From Paraflavitalea pollutisoli (GTDB lineage: Bacteria; Bacteroidota; Bacteroidia; Chitinophagales; Chitinophagaceae), in contig NZ_JARKMX010000003.1 in the NCBI RefSeq assembly GCF_029360705.1, forward strand, positions 248,001 through 312,000: a stretch of DNA of 64,000 bases, read 5' to 3'. The notes under the pieces are model-generated. The model was not told where the DNA came from. It was given only the letters and a program-made list of their open reading frames with translations, and ran no database searches. How positions within the stretch are numbered: position 1 is the first letter of the stretch; each line of letters begins with the position of its first letter. The position numbers and the translations under genes are program-made. Of the stretch, positions 7,715-16,761 are shown piece after piece.

Positions 7715-8167
7715 TTATTGGTCAAAGTCAAGGCTATGAGACCAGTTCTTGATATCAACCGATCCGTTTTTTTCCTGCACAGCTTTTTTAAATGCTTCAA
7801 AAGCATCTCGTCTTGGCAAAAATCTTACCGCAGACTTCTCCCCATTACTATTCAAATATTTAATTTTCCATAAATTCCGGTCGTTTACTTGCGTCATCGT
7901 GAGTTTGATGGAATAAATAGCTGCCAGTGGAACGGTTTCAGTAACGTCTTTACGTGAAATATACATACTCCCTTCATCAAATTCCACGGTTTTAGCCTTG
8001 TCATGCAGGTAGTACAAAAAGCCTGCAATGGCAACCAATACCCCACAGACGATTACTGTTTGGGTTTCCTCCCATGATCGGATTAATATAAAAAGGGCAA
8101 CAAGCCCCACAAGAAGTGCGATATACCTACCGGATCGTAGGTTACTTGATATTTGTAATCTTTCCAT
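7715..8167 (-). CDS. Two-helix membrane protein with PH-like cytoplasmic domain
   Basis: 150 residues. Two adjacent membrane helices (about residues 15-30 and 36-52) are followed by a beta-rich soluble part of about 95 residues (EFDEGSMYIS to the C-terminus), the layout of short bacterial PH-like (bPH/DUF304-type) membrane proteins. The function of such proteins is generally unknown. No partner gene overlaps it; the next gene upstream on the same strand starts 1.5 kb away. Confidence 0.6.
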   Translation of the reverse strand: MERLQISSNLRSGRYIALLVGLVALFILIRSWEETQTVIVCGVLVAIAGFLYYLHDKAKTVEFDEGSMYISRKDVTETVPLAAIYSIKLTMTQVNDRNLWKIKYLNSNGEKSAVRFLPRRDAFEAFKKAVQEKNGSVDIKNWSHSLDFDQ

Positions 8168-8259
8168 AAAGCCGGGATAGGGGATTCCTGATTGTATAAT
8201 TTTAAACAGATAAGTTTAACCGAAGTGCAAACTAAGCATATCGGACCAACGAAACGAAT

Positions 8260-9660
8260 TTATCGGGTCCCAAAATCATACACCCTGTCTCCATCCCGAA
8301 ACCAGGTGTCTTTGATAGCGCCCACTCCGGGAAAGCGGTATTGCAGGCCCACCACCCCGGTAGGGTCGTTGGGGAAGGTAAGGCGATAAGCCTCTTTACC
8401 ATTCACGGTAAATACCAGCTCGCGGTTCTTGCTGCTGACGTGTAGCGTCACCCATTCGTGCAGGTCGGCCCCAAAGCCCGATAGATCGGCGTCCTTACTC
8501 CTGGCCCCCGCGCCACAGGCATACAGGTTCAGGTCGCCGGTACAGGTTTTCGCCGCCAGCGGAATGATCATGATATCGTCTTTGCATTGGATCAGTACCT
8601 GCACAAACTGGCAGGCACCTGCCCCCTGTGAGAAATTACTCTTCACCTTCGTTTCAAACTCAAAGCGGTCGCTCATCAGCGTGTCCAGGTCGCGCTGGTT
8701 GAAAAAACGCAACCGTGGCGCCTGGGGATACAGCGACACGCCATAGCGCAGCAGTACAGACGAGTCCACACCAATGCTATCGCCCCGCAGGTATTCCTCA
8801 TTTTTGAGGTAGGTGGGCACCGGGTCGTTCTCCAGCAAGCCCAGCCAGCCATCGGAAGTGATCTGCAGGTCATGGTGCTTCACCACCTGCCCGTCTACGA
8901 TCAGCTTGGTCCTGAAAAAGCCGGGATAATAATACATGGCCGAATGCGCATGTTTATCTTTTGGCACATGCGTCTTGCGACTGAAATCCCAGGTCTGCAC
9001 GATATAATTAGAATCTGTTTCCGCTGCCGAAGCATCGTATTGAAAGATGACTGTATTGGGTACGCCTTCTGTCACCACCTTATTGGCCGAGAAACTAAAC
9101 CGCGAAGGATCGGGCCTGTACAAGCGCTTTACACTCATGATGCCGATGATGGTAATGAGCAGCAACAGTGTGATGCCGGCCACCAACCATCGCCTGCGTT
9201 GTCGGCGGCGGGTGGGGGTAGGTACTGTAGTCGTGTTGTCGAAGGAGGGATCGGTTGCTGTGGAGGCGTCAGCAGCGGTTGGCGAAGATTCAGTCTCGGC
9301 TACCGGATCGATACCCGTGTTAGCGTCCTGGACGACTTCCTTATTGACCGCTTGGTGGCCCTCCATCGCGGCGGGTACCGGCGGACGAAACTGCTGCTGG
9401 TAAGTCCGCCAATCCGCATAGCCCAGGTAGCGGGCCAGCGCATGCAGGGTGGTGAGGGAGGGCGCATGGGTGCTGGCCACCTTGCCCCACAATCTTTTAA
9501 GGGTGGATACACTCAGCTGCACCCCGGTAGCCGCAGCGATCTGCTCGGCGAGTTTTTCAAAGTCACTGTTGCTCCAGTCTTTTGCTGGTCCCCAGTTTAC
9601 CTGGGCCTCTATCGCTTGCAGGCAGGCCCTGATATGAAGCTGCTCATCATTTGTAGTCAT
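8260..9660 (-). CDS. Membrane-anchored HTH regulator with external lectin-like domain
   Basis: 466 residues in three parts. Residues 1-90 look like a helix-turn-helix DNA-binding domain (LSVSTLKRLWG, then APSLTTLHALARYLGYADW). A Pro/Thr/Ala-rich linker follows, with a basic patch RRRQRRR and one membrane helix at about 158-177. Residues 185-466 would lie outside the inner membrane: a PKD/Ig-like strand set, then a concanavalin/LamG-like jelly roll ending in HEWVTLHVSSKNREL and VFTVNGKEAYRL. The layout suggests a one-component sensor that reads a periplasmic ligand and acts on DNA directly. It is divergent from the lectin-hydrolase gene at 9783, 122 bp away, which is its most likely target. 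Confidence 0.72.
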   Translation of the reverse strand: MTTNDEQLHIRACLQAIEAQVNWGPAKDWSNSDFEKLAEQIAAATGVQLSVSTLKRLWGKVASTHAPSLTTLHALARYLGYADWRTYQQQFRPPVPAAMEGHQAVNKEVVQDANTGIDPVAETESSPTAADASTATDPSFDNTTTVPTPTRRRQRRRWLVAGITLLLLITIIGIMSVKRLYRPDPSRFSFSANKVVTEGVPNTVIFQYDASAAETDSNYIVQTWDFSRKTHVPKDKHAHSAMYYYPGFFRTKLIVDGQVVKHHDLQITSDGWLGLLENDPVPTYLKNEEYLRGDSIGVDSSVLLRYGVSLYPQAPRLRFFNQRDLDTLMSDRFEFETKVKSNFSQGAGACQFVQVLIQCKDDIMIIPLAAKTCTGDLNLYACGAGARSKDADLSGFGADLHEWVTLHVSSKNRELVFTVNGKEAYRLTFPNDPTGVVGLQYRFPGVGAIKDTWFRDGDRVYDFGTR

Positions 9661-9782
9661 ATGATAATGAGCTGGTTAATGCATGAACAAAAATGAACCG
9701 ATATGATCGACTGCTGATCAGGTAGTGTGACTGGCCTGTTACAATTTTGGGTCTTACTCAACACCAGTATCAACACCATAGC

Positions 9783-11255
9783 ATGAAAAAGATCCTTCGT
9801 TCGTTTGCCCTTTCGCTACTCGCCAGCCTTTCCGTCAGCATCGTTGCCGCCCAGGGCAAAATACAAAAACTACCGCTGGGCGACCCTACCGCCTGGCAAA
9901 TTTACAACCGTGAACTGCAGACTACCACCAAAGACAGCGTTGCGCTCCAGGCCGGCCCCGGCGACGGCATGTATATCTGGAAAAACGCCTGCCAGCCTTC
10001 CGCTATCGAGTTTGACGTGCGGGGTGATAATTTCATGAACCAGAGTTTCGTCGGCTTTGCCTTCAATATCCAGGATAACAAGCAGTACGAGGTCATCTAC
10101 CTGCGTCCCTTCAATTTCTTCAATCCCGATACCGTGCGCCGCTGGCGGGCCGTGCAATACGTCTACATGCCCGATCACCCCTGGGAGAAACTGCGCGCCG
10201 AAACACCCGGCAAGTATGAAAACCGGATCGTGCAGCCTCCCAATCCCGACAAATGGTTTCATGTAAAGATCACGATCCAGCATCCGGTCATTAAAGTATA
10301 TGTCAACCGGAAGGCCGAGCCCTCGCTGGTCGTCAATAGCCTGGCGCCCAATACCCCGGGCAAGATCGGTCTGTGGGTAGGCAACATGGCCCGCGGTAGC
10401 TTCTCCAATGTGGTTGTCTTGCATGGTGCCGCATCGACCTCCAAAAGTCCGGCTGCCGGTAAGCCCGTAGCCAGCACCACGGCAACCGCTCCCTATGGCA
10501 ACAACCCGGCCGCCGGCAAATACCTGACCATCGGCGACACGAAACTGTATTATGAAACCTATGGCAAGGGATCACCGGTATTGCTGCTCCATGGTGGTGT
10601 GTATGGGTACATCGACGAGTTTCAACCGCTGATCGATTCCCTGCGCCAAAAGCACCAGGTGATCTGCCTGGCTACGCGTGGCCACGGTAAATCGGATATC
10701 GGCCACGCCCCCTATAGTTGGCTACAACGTGCGGAAGACGCTTACACATTGATCAAGGTCGTTACCCGACAAAAGGTAACCGTGATCGGCTTCAGCGATG
10801 GCGGAGCAGCAGCCTTCAAGCTCGCTGTCCTCCATCCCGAAGTGGTGGGCAAACTGGTCGCTATTGGTTTTGGAGATGCGCCCAAAGGACGTTTTCAGCC
10901 CCCGCTGGCCTATTCGCCCGAGATGCTGCTGGGGCAGGCTAAGCAATTGTTTGAAAGCCGCCTGGCCCTGATGCCCGAGCCGCAGCGCTGGGCCGAATCG
11001 CTCAACTGGCTCAACGCCTTATACAATGAAGATCTGCTGAGTACGGAAACCTTTTCGCGGGTCAAATGCCCCACGCTCGTCATGACCGGCGACAAAGATG
11101 TGTACCACGCTGTCGACCAGGTAAAGATCGCCGCCGACGCCATCCCCGGCAGTCAGCTCGCAGTGATTCCCGCCTGCGGCCATGTGGTCATCAACTGCAA
11201 TTTCCCCCTGGTTTGGCAGCACGTCGCCGGTTTTCTATCCGGCAAAGCCGGTTAA
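9783..11255 (+). CDS. Secreted lectin-like / alpha/beta hydrolase fusion
   Basis: 490 residues from the ATG at 9783, which starts a clean signal peptide (MKKILRSFALSLLASL, cut after AAQ). Residues 25-220 form a concanavalin-like (DUF1080/LamG-type) domain with WFHVKITIQ and IKVYVNRK. After a Ala/Pro/Thr linker, residues 245-490 form an alpha/beta hydrolase with LLLHGG (oxyanion region), ATRGHGKSD, nucleophile Ser in GFSDGG, Asp in MTGDKDVY and His in ACGHVV. It is likely a carbohydrate-targeted or envelope esterase; the substrate is unknown. The neighbouring divergent regulator carries a lectin-like domain of the same broad fold. Confidence 0.8.
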   Translation: MKKILRSFALSLLASLSVSIVAAQGKIQKLPLGDPTAWQIYNRELQTTTKDSVALQAGPGDGMYIWKNACQPSAIEFDVRGDNFMNQSFVGFAFNIQDNKQYEVIYLRPFNFFNPDTVRRWRAVQYVYMPDHPWEKLRAETPGKYENRIVQPPNPDKWFHVKITIQHPVIKVYVNRKAEPSLVVNSLAPNTPGKIGLWVGNMARGSFSNVVVLHGAASTSKSPAAGKPVASTTATAPYGNNPAAGKYLTIGDTKLYYETYGKGSPVLLLHGGVYGYIDEFQPLIDSLRQKHQVICLATRGHGKSDIGHAPYSWLQRAEDAYTLIKVVTRQKVTVIGFSDGGAAAFKLAVLHPEVVGKLVAIGFGDAPKGRFQPPLAYSPEMLLGQAKQLFESRLALMPEPQRWAESLNWLNALYNEDLLSTETFSRVKCPTLVMTGDKDVYHAVDQVKIAADAIPGSQLAVIPACGHVVINCNFPLVWQHVAGFLSGKAG

Positions 11256-11349
11256 GCAGTACCCGGTACCGGCAACATTAATTAGCGATCTATAAACATT
11301 AATTGTCCCGGATTGGCTAAAAAATGCAGTAATTTGGTAATATTGGTTA

Positions 11350-12225
11350 ATGAAAGTGCTGCAATTCACTGTACCGATGACAGAGCGGGGATCGGTTATC
11401 GTACAGGAAGACAACCTCCCATACTTCTACAATTACTTCCACCGGCATATCGAGGGACAGGTAACGCTGATCCTGAAGGGGGAGGGCACGCTCATCGCCG
11501 GCAACTATACACAGCCTTTCAAAGCAGGAGAGATTTATATCCTGGGCGCCAATCAGCCGCATATTTTCAAAGCCGATCCCCGGTACTTTGAGCACGAAGC
11601 ACCGAACAGCATCCAGGCCATCCATATCTATTTCGATCATGACAAACTGTTATCCGGGGTATTCAACATGCCCGAGTTTGAACTGATCCGTAAGTTTGTA
11701 CGCATCAGTAATAACGGATTGCAATTGCCGCCCGGTTTTGCCCCGCAGGCAGCCCGGCTCATCAAAAAGATCAACCTGGCCAGCGGTACGGAACGATTGA
11801 TCACCTTGATCCGCCTCTTCAATTATTTCGCCACCGAAGTAGGGGAATGGCGTTCACTGTCGACCGGTACCTCCAAGCAAGCCTTTACCGATATGGAAGG
11901 TTTGCGCATGAACGATATCTACCAATATACCATCGAGCATTATGCGATGGATATATCGCTGAAGCAGATCGCCGGTATCGCGCACATGACGCCCCATGCC
12001 TTCTGCAAATACTTCAAGAAGCATACGCGCAAAACCTATATGGGTTTTCTCAACGAAGTGCGCATCAGTGAAGCCTGCAAGAAACTCATCAACGGCAAAT
12101 ACGAATCCATCTCCACCATCGCTTACGCCAATGGGTTCAACAATACCATCACCTTCAATCGCGTCTTCAAAAAAGTGATGGGCATGAATCCTACAGATTA
12201 TATGAACAGCTATAAGCGGAAGTAA
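11350..12225 (+). CDS. AraC-family transcriptional regulator with cupin sensor
   Basis: 291 residues. The N-terminal 100 residues form a cupin (PYFYNYFHRHIEGQVTLIL, GTLIAGNYTQPFKAGEIYILG), the usual ligand-sensing half of AraC proteins. The C-terminal 100 residues hold two helix-turn-helix motifs (MDISLKQIAGIAHMTPHAFCKYFKKHT and ISTIAYANGFNN). TAATTTG at 11329 is a possible -7 element. The target is unknown; the hydrolase gene just upstream on the same strand is a candidate. Confidence 0.9.
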   Translation: MKVLQFTVPMTERGSVIVQEDNLPYFYNYFHRHIEGQVTLILKGEGTLIAGNYTQPFKAGEIYILGANQPHIFKADPRYFEHEAPNSIQAIHIYFDHDKLLSGVFNMPEFELIRKFVRISNNGLQLPPGFAPQAARLIKKINLASGTERLITLIRLFNYFATEVGEWRSLSTGTSKQAFTDMEGLRMNDIYQYTIEHYAMDISLKQIAGIAHMTPHAFCKYFKKHTRKTYMGFLNEVRISEACKKLINGKYESISTIAYANGFNNTITFNRVFKKVMGMNPTDYMNSYKRK

Positions 12226-12289
12226 GGCAACTAGGCATCGAGGCATCGAGGCACAGAGGCAACTAGGCATCGAGGCATCGTAGGCATCA
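12226..12289. repeat. Perfect 23-bp direct repeat in a GGCATCGA-type array
   Basis: Positions 12226-12248 and 12258-12280 are identical over 23 bp, both built from GGCAACTA plus two GGCATCG units. A partial further unit follows to 12289. The array starts one base after the stop codon of the AraC gene. Confidence 0.9.
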
Positions 12290-12385
12290 AGGGAATACAG
12301 TTGCGGGTAACCTGCGATCCTGTTGCGCCGCATTCAGCCCTGCCTTAAGTCAGATTGGCCCCCTGCCATAGCCGGCAGAACCCAC

Positions 12386-12393
12386 TACATTTG
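12386..12393 (+). promoter_or_regulatory. Likely -7 element of the DUF1801 gene
   Basis: TACATTTG is an exact TAnnTTTG match, ending 20 bp before the start codon at 12414. No clear -33 element lies at the usual distance. Confidence 0.5.
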
Positions 12394-12413
12394 AGCAAAC
12401 AACCCGCTACAAC

Positions 12414-12818
12414 ATGGCAAAGACAGACTTCAAAACGGTAGACCAATACCACGCCGGTTTTCCACCTGAAACAGTGGAGCGCCTGGAAACCATTCGCGGC
12501 ATCATTCACAAAGTGGCGCCCAAGGCAGAAGAGGTGATCAGCTACCAGATACCCGCTTTTAAAACCGATGGTTGGCTGATCTATTACTCCGCCTACAAAG
12601 CGCATATCACGCTATCTTATCCGTGGACGGCTGCCTTCCTGGCCCATTTCAAGAAAGAACTGGCAGGTTATAAAATGAGCAAGTCGGCCATCCAGTTACC
12701 CCTCAATGAGCCCCTGCCCGATGCGCTGATCAAAAAGATCGTGCAGTTTCGGCTCAAAGAGAACAAGGAAGCCGCCCAGGCAGCGAAGCCTGCAGCGAAA
12801 AAAGCAATGGCGAAGTAA
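12414..12818 (+). CDS. DUF1801 (YdhG-like) protein
   Basis: 134 residues matching the DUF1801 layout: FKTVDQYHAGFPPETVERL, the EVISYQIPAFK core, and the YPWTAAFLAHF segment, with the late SAIQLPLNEPLP motif before a Lys/Ala-rich tail. Members are small cytoplasmic alpha/beta proteins that resemble iron-chaperone-like folds, and their biochemical role is not established. It stands alone, converging on an AraC-type gene. Confidence 0.85.
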   Translation: MAKTDFKTVDQYHAGFPPETVERLETIRGIIHKVAPKAEEVISYQIPAFKTDGWLIYYSAYKAHITLSYPWTAAFLAHFKKELAGYKMSKSAIQLPLNEPLPDALIKKIVQFRLKENKEAAQAAKPAAKKAMAK

Positions 12819-12947
12819 CTTACTGTTGGAGCTGATCGTGATGAAGTCATGGCGGCCCAAAACAGCTGTTGCAGCAACCGCCAGCTTGGTTAACAACAGG
12901 CGGCAATTCCGACGGCAGGGAGGGGTTAGGTGGATATTGGATCTCGT

Positions 12948-13367
12948 TTACCCTGCTTTCCGGTAGCTGACAGGTAAGTCCAGTGTTTGGCCGTTCTTTA
13001 GGTAGGCAGAGGGTATCTGACCGGTAAAGCGCTTGAAGGCGTCGCGGAAGGAGTTACGGTTGCTGAAGCCACATACGGTTGCCAGGCCATCGAGGCTCCA
13101 ATGACTGGCATCGCCTTGTTTGATCAACAGGATGGCATGGCCGATGCGGTGCAGGTTCACAAAGTCGGTGAAGCGCATAGCATACTCCTGATTGATGAGG
13201 GCTGAGATGCGGTAAAGGGGGGTGCTGAGGTTGTCGGATAATTCCCGTAGGTTATACCCTTGTTTGAGGTAGGGTTTCGCTTCTGTAAACAAACGCTCCA
13301 GTAAAGGTTTCAGACCCGCAGGGCTGAATGCCTCTTTCATTTCGTCGGATGGTTGAATGGTACTCAT
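12948..13367 (-). CDS. Short AraC-type DNA-binding protein
   Basis: 139 residues that consist almost wholly of the AraC/XylS DNA-binding domain, with both helix-turn-helix motifs (YNLRELSDNLSTPLYRISALIN and LDGLATVCGFSNRNSFRDAFKRFTGQIPSAY). There is no sensor domain. This resembles the C-terminal part of membrane AraC regulators, such as the gene at 52900. It could be a free-standing domain or a truncated gene. It follows the TolB/TPR gene on the same strand after 81 bp and may be co-transcribed with it. Confidence 0.8.
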   Translation of the reverse strand: MSTIQPSDEMKEAFSPAGLKPLLERLFTEAKPYLKQGYNLRELSDNLSTPLYRISALINQEYAMRFTDFVNLHRIGHAILLIKQGDASHWSLDGLATVCGFSNRNSFRDAFKRFTGQIPSAYLKNGQTLDLPVSYRKAG

Positions 13368-13448
13368 TAGGATAAATTTGAGGCCATAAAGGTATGAGTA
13401 ACCTCATTTTACATCCGGCATTATACCGTTAATTAACCGTATAACCGA

Positions 13449-15056
13449 TCACAATGGCCGCGCCGGGATACCGGCAGCGGCGAGGCCTTCCAGCAGGTCT
13501 TCGGTTACCTGATCGGCAAGGATAAACTTCTGTAAAAATGGTTTGATCTCGCGGTCCACCGCAGGCCAGTTGGCTGTGAGCTCCCGGCCGAGTGCCATGC
13601 CCTCCTGTAATAAGCCCAATTTGCCCAAAGTAGCGGTTCGTACCACCAGGTCAAATTTGAGCGAGGGCATATTGATCTTCTCGCCCCAATAACGCGCCAT
13701 CTCATAATTGGCCTGGGCATAATAATACACCGTCATGGTAAAGCAATAACACCAGGGATAAAAAGGATTGATGTCCATGGCTTTCTCTAGCAAACTTCTG
13801 CCGCGTTCAAACTCTCCGATAAAGATCAGCGTCATGCCCAGCCAGCCAATATTGTTGGAGGCATTGTAGTTGAGGGCCAGGCAGTCGTCGATCACCCGGA
13901 TACAGGCCTGCCGGTTCTTCTGCAGCATATAAGCCCAGGCCAGCGACTGGTAGCCATGCAGGCAATAACGGTCGAGGTGAATGGATTTATTGGCACATTC
14001 GATGCCGTAGTCGATGATGGAGGCGGGCTGCATTTCCAGCAGGTAGCTGTCGAGGTGGATCTCTCCGAGTACTGCCCAGGCGAGGGCATTGTGTGGCGTG
14101 GCTTGCAAGGTGGCTTCAACAGCCGCCTGTGCCTGCAACAGTATGGGAACGGTGTAGGCTTTGTGGTATTTGTAATGCCAGAAAGCGGCGTTGTGGGTGC
14201 CCAATACATCTGCCTGTTCGTGTACGGTTACCATGGAGATATGCTGAATGATGGCGCCGTAGTATCCGGCAATCACGGAAGCGATGTGCTGGGTAACGTC
14301 ATCCGACACGTTTTGAAGCGGCAGGGCAGAGAGGGGTTGCTCATAATTACCTGCCCATATCTGCTCCGACGTGGGTGTATAGATCAATTGTACATGGATG
14401 CGGATATGTTCCTCTACCAGCTGCACGCTGCCGGTGAGTACGTAGTGTACGCCGTATACGTTGTACAGTTGGTTGAGGTCGGTAAGCTGTTGAGCGATCA
14501 GCCGCATGGAATAATAAGAGATGACGGAGATATTCCTGAAATGCGCGATCTCCGTGCTCAGTTGTTCGCTGACCACATCGGCAAAATAATTCCTGCCCGA
14601 TTCCGGACCTCGGTTTTGAAAGGGCATCACCGCCATGGTCAACCGGTTATTGGGGCTGGATGCCGGCGAAGGGGGAGTTAGCCCGGGAGTAGCCGGCTCT
14701 TCGTGGGCCACAGAAAAGATGGGTACATAAGTGCCCTTGGGGATCATGATCCGGATGGGGTCCGCCTTGCCGGTATCGGCATAGTAGGCACCCAGGGCCT
14801 GCCGCAGGCGGCCTGCATGGATACGCACACAGGCATCGAACTGGGGATTGAAGTCGCCCGGCCGGCCCAGGGCGCGGGTGCCAATGGTGTATTCCTTGAT
14901 CTCGTTTACCCGGCCGGCCATGGTCTCTGTGACCACGTAATCCAGGAAGCGGCAAAGCAGCTCTTTGCTACTGAACTCTTTGCTGCCGCGAATGCGGTCC
15001 ATTTGCCCGGCAATATCTTCCCATACCGGGGTTTGCTTTTTTACTTGATTGGCCAT
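13449..15056 (-). CDS. TolB-like/TPR regulatory protein with N-terminal DNA-binding-like domain
   Basis: 535 residues. The N-terminal 115 residues (SKELLCRFLDYVV, EIKEYTIGTRALGR, VRIHAGRLRQALGAYY, IMIPKGTYVPIF) match a winged-helix-like domain found at the start of many adenylate-cyclase-like or TPR regulators. Residues 140-265 form a TolB-N/FlgO-like domain (MAVMPFQNRGPES, ISYYSMR, YVLTGSVQ). The rest contains TPR-like helices (HNALAWAVLGEIHL, NASNNIGWLGMTLIF). No membrane helix is visible, so it is likely cytoplasmic. Whether it binds DNA, and its signal, are unknown. Confidence 0.75.
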   Translation of the reverse strand: MANQVKKQTPVWEDIAGQMDRIRGSKEFSSKELLCRFLDYVVTETMAGRVNEIKEYTIGTRALGRPGDFNPQFDACVRIHAGRLRQALGAYYADTGKADPIRIMIPKGTYVPIFSVAHEEPATPGLTPPSPASSPNNRLTMAVMPFQNRGPESGRNYFADVVSEQLSTEIAHFRNISVISYYSMRLIAQQLTDLNQLYNVYGVHYVLTGSVQLVEEHIRIHVQLIYTPTSEQIWAGNYEQPLSALPLQNVSDDVTQHIASVIAGYYGAIIQHISMVTVHEQADVLGTHNAAFWHYKYHKAYTVPILLQAQAAVEATLQATPHNALAWAVLGEIHLDSYLLEMQPASIIDYGIECANKSIHLDRYCLHGYQSLAWAYMLQKNRQACIRVIDDCLALNYNASNNIGWLGMTLIFIGEFERGRSLLEKAMDINPFYPWCYCFTMTVYYYAQANYEMARYWGEKINMPSLKFDLVVRTATLGKLGLLQEGMALGRELTANWPAVDREIKPFLQKFILADQVTEDLLEGLAAAGIPARPL

Positions 15057-15343
15057 ATGCGCATAGTTGGTTGAAGGTAGTCAGGCTACCTGTCTAAGAC
15101 AATCAGTATCAGTAAGCAATAGAAAGCAGTGTAATTGGGTAAGGAGGAAACAGTATGATGTCCAATTTAAGTAATATATCCTAGACTTGGTTGCCCGCAA
15201 TTGGCCGGTCTTTGAGGCTAATTGGCATTTCTTCCGCTCGTTGTTCAATATGTCTCGATTGACCAATCTGTCATGGCAGGCACGTGGATTGTACCGGATA
15301 TGGATTAAATTGTAGTTCAATTCCTCACTTCAAAAGCCTTGCT

Positions 15344-16456
15344 ATGAACACACGCCGCTCTTTCCTGCAACAACTTACCACCGCCGCTATCACGTTACCC
15401 TTATTGTCGTTTGAAGAATGTACGGACGCGCCACAGGCAGATGTACCCTATGATGGTCCGGTATTGCGGGTAGCTATCATGGGCCTGGGTGGTTATGGTA
15501 CCCGGGTGGCCGATGCCATGCAGGCCTGTAAAAAAGCCAAGCTGGTAGGTGTCATCAGTGGTACGCCGGCCAAGGTAAAAGCCTGGCAAACGAAATACAA
15601 TATCCCCGAAAAGAATTGCTATAACTACGACAACTTCGATAACATCCGCAACAATCCCGACATCGATGCAGTGTATGTCATCACGCCCAATGCCCTGCAT
15701 CATCCGCAGGTGCTGCGGGTAGCGAAAGCAGGTAAACATGTGATCTGCGAAAAGCCAATGGCCCTGAATGCAAAGGAGGGGCAGGAGATGGTGGATGCCT
15801 GTAAGAAAGCCAATGTCAAACTGTTGGTGGGTTACCGCATGCACTTCGAGCCCAAGACCCTCGAGATCGTGCGCATGCGTAAGGCTGGTGAGTTTGGGAA
15901 AGTATTGTTCTTCCAGGGACTGTCAGGATTCCGCATCGGCGATCCTACACAATGGCGGCTCAACAAGCAACTCGCCGGTGGTGGATCGATGATGGACATT
16001 GGTATCTACAGCATCAATGGTACACGGTATATGCTGGGTGAAGAACCCATCTGGGTAACGGCGCAGGAAACGAAAACCGATAAAGAGAAATTCAAAGAAG
16101 GCGTAGATGAAACCATACAGTTTCAGATGGGATTTCCTTCGGGTGCCGTAGCCTCTTGCTTATCGACTTATGCCATGAGTAACCTCGATCGCTTCTTCCT
16201 CGATGGCGTTAATGGTTATGCAGAACTGCAACCCTCCACAGGTTATGGGCCTATCAAAGGGCGTACCCACAAGGGTGAATTGACGCAACCACATAATACC
16301 CATCAAACCGTACAGATGGAAGAAATGGCGGGTATCATACTCGAAGGCAAGCAGCCCGAGATACCCGTAGATGGTGAAGAAGGACTGCGTGATCTAAAGA
16401 TCATCGATGCCATTTATGAGGCCTGTAAAACGGGTAAACGCATCGATTTGAAATAA
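15344..16456 (+). CDS. Gfo/Idh/MocA-family oxidoreductase with Tat-like signal
   Basis: 370 residues from the ATG at 15344. The N-terminus MNTRRSFLQQ plus a hydrophobic stretch looks like a twin-arginine export signal. The NAD(P)-binding fold begins at VAIMGLGGYGTRVADA, and the family catalytic EKPMAL motif is present, followed by the GGGSMMDIGIY segment of the C-terminal alpha/beta domain. Exported members in Bacteroidota oxidise or modify sugars using a tightly bound nucleotide; the specific sugar is unknown. A terminator follows. Confidence 0.87.
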   Translation: MNTRRSFLQQLTTAAITLPLLSFEECTDAPQADVPYDGPVLRVAIMGLGGYGTRVADAMQACKKAKLVGVISGTPAKVKAWQTKYNIPEKNCYNYDNFDNIRNNPDIDAVYVITPNALHHPQVLRVAKAGKHVICEKPMALNAKEGQEMVDACKKANVKLLVGYRMHFEPKTLEIVRMRKAGEFGKVLFFQGLSGFRIGDPTQWRLNKQLAGGGSMMDIGIYSINGTRYMLGEEPIWVTAQETKTDKEKFKEGVDETIQFQMGFPSGAVASCLSTYAMSNLDRFFLDGVNGYAELQPSTGYGPIKGRTHKGELTQPHNTHQTVQMEEMAGIILEGKQPEIPVDGEEGLRDLKIIDAIYEACKTGKRIDLK

Positions 16457-16471
16457 GAGCTATCGTTCGTT

Positions 16472-16518
16472 AGCCGCCATTCAATGTTGTGAACATCAAT
16501 ATTGATTGGCGGCTTTTT
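16472..16518 (+). terminator. Terminator after the Gfo/Idh/MocA gene
   Basis: AGCCGCCA (16472-16479) pairs with TGGCGGCT (16507-16514), with extra TCAAT/ATTGA pairing inside, followed by five T. Confidence 0.85.
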
Positions 16519-16706
16519 CATGTATAATATATACATAAATATGCGTGATATGCCCTACAGAATGGCGCATTCGCCCCGCTGCGGCAGACAAAAATGAATT
16601 TACTTTTGTTATGGTGAACCAACCAACGGTAAGCTTGTTACTTATTGCCTCAATCCCCACCATAGTTCTTTAAAAAGCCTTTAACGGAAAAATATTTGGA
16701 AAAAAC

Positions 16707-16761
16707 TTGTCGGTATCTCAAACGTTGTTACTTTTGCTAACACTGTTAGAAAAAGTAACAA
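16707..16761 (+). promoter_or_regulatory. TetR-gene promoter buried in a 37-bp palindrome
   Basis: TTG (16707-16709) and TACTTTTG (16729-16736), 19 bp apart, fit the Bacteroidota promoter. The palindrome spans 16725-16761: outer arms TTGTTACTTTT and AAAAGTAACAA, inner arms CTAACA and TGTTAG, with 17 of 18 pairs matching around 16743. It covers the -7 box, the likely start point and the first base of the ATG, as expected for an autorepressor. Confidence 0.75.
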
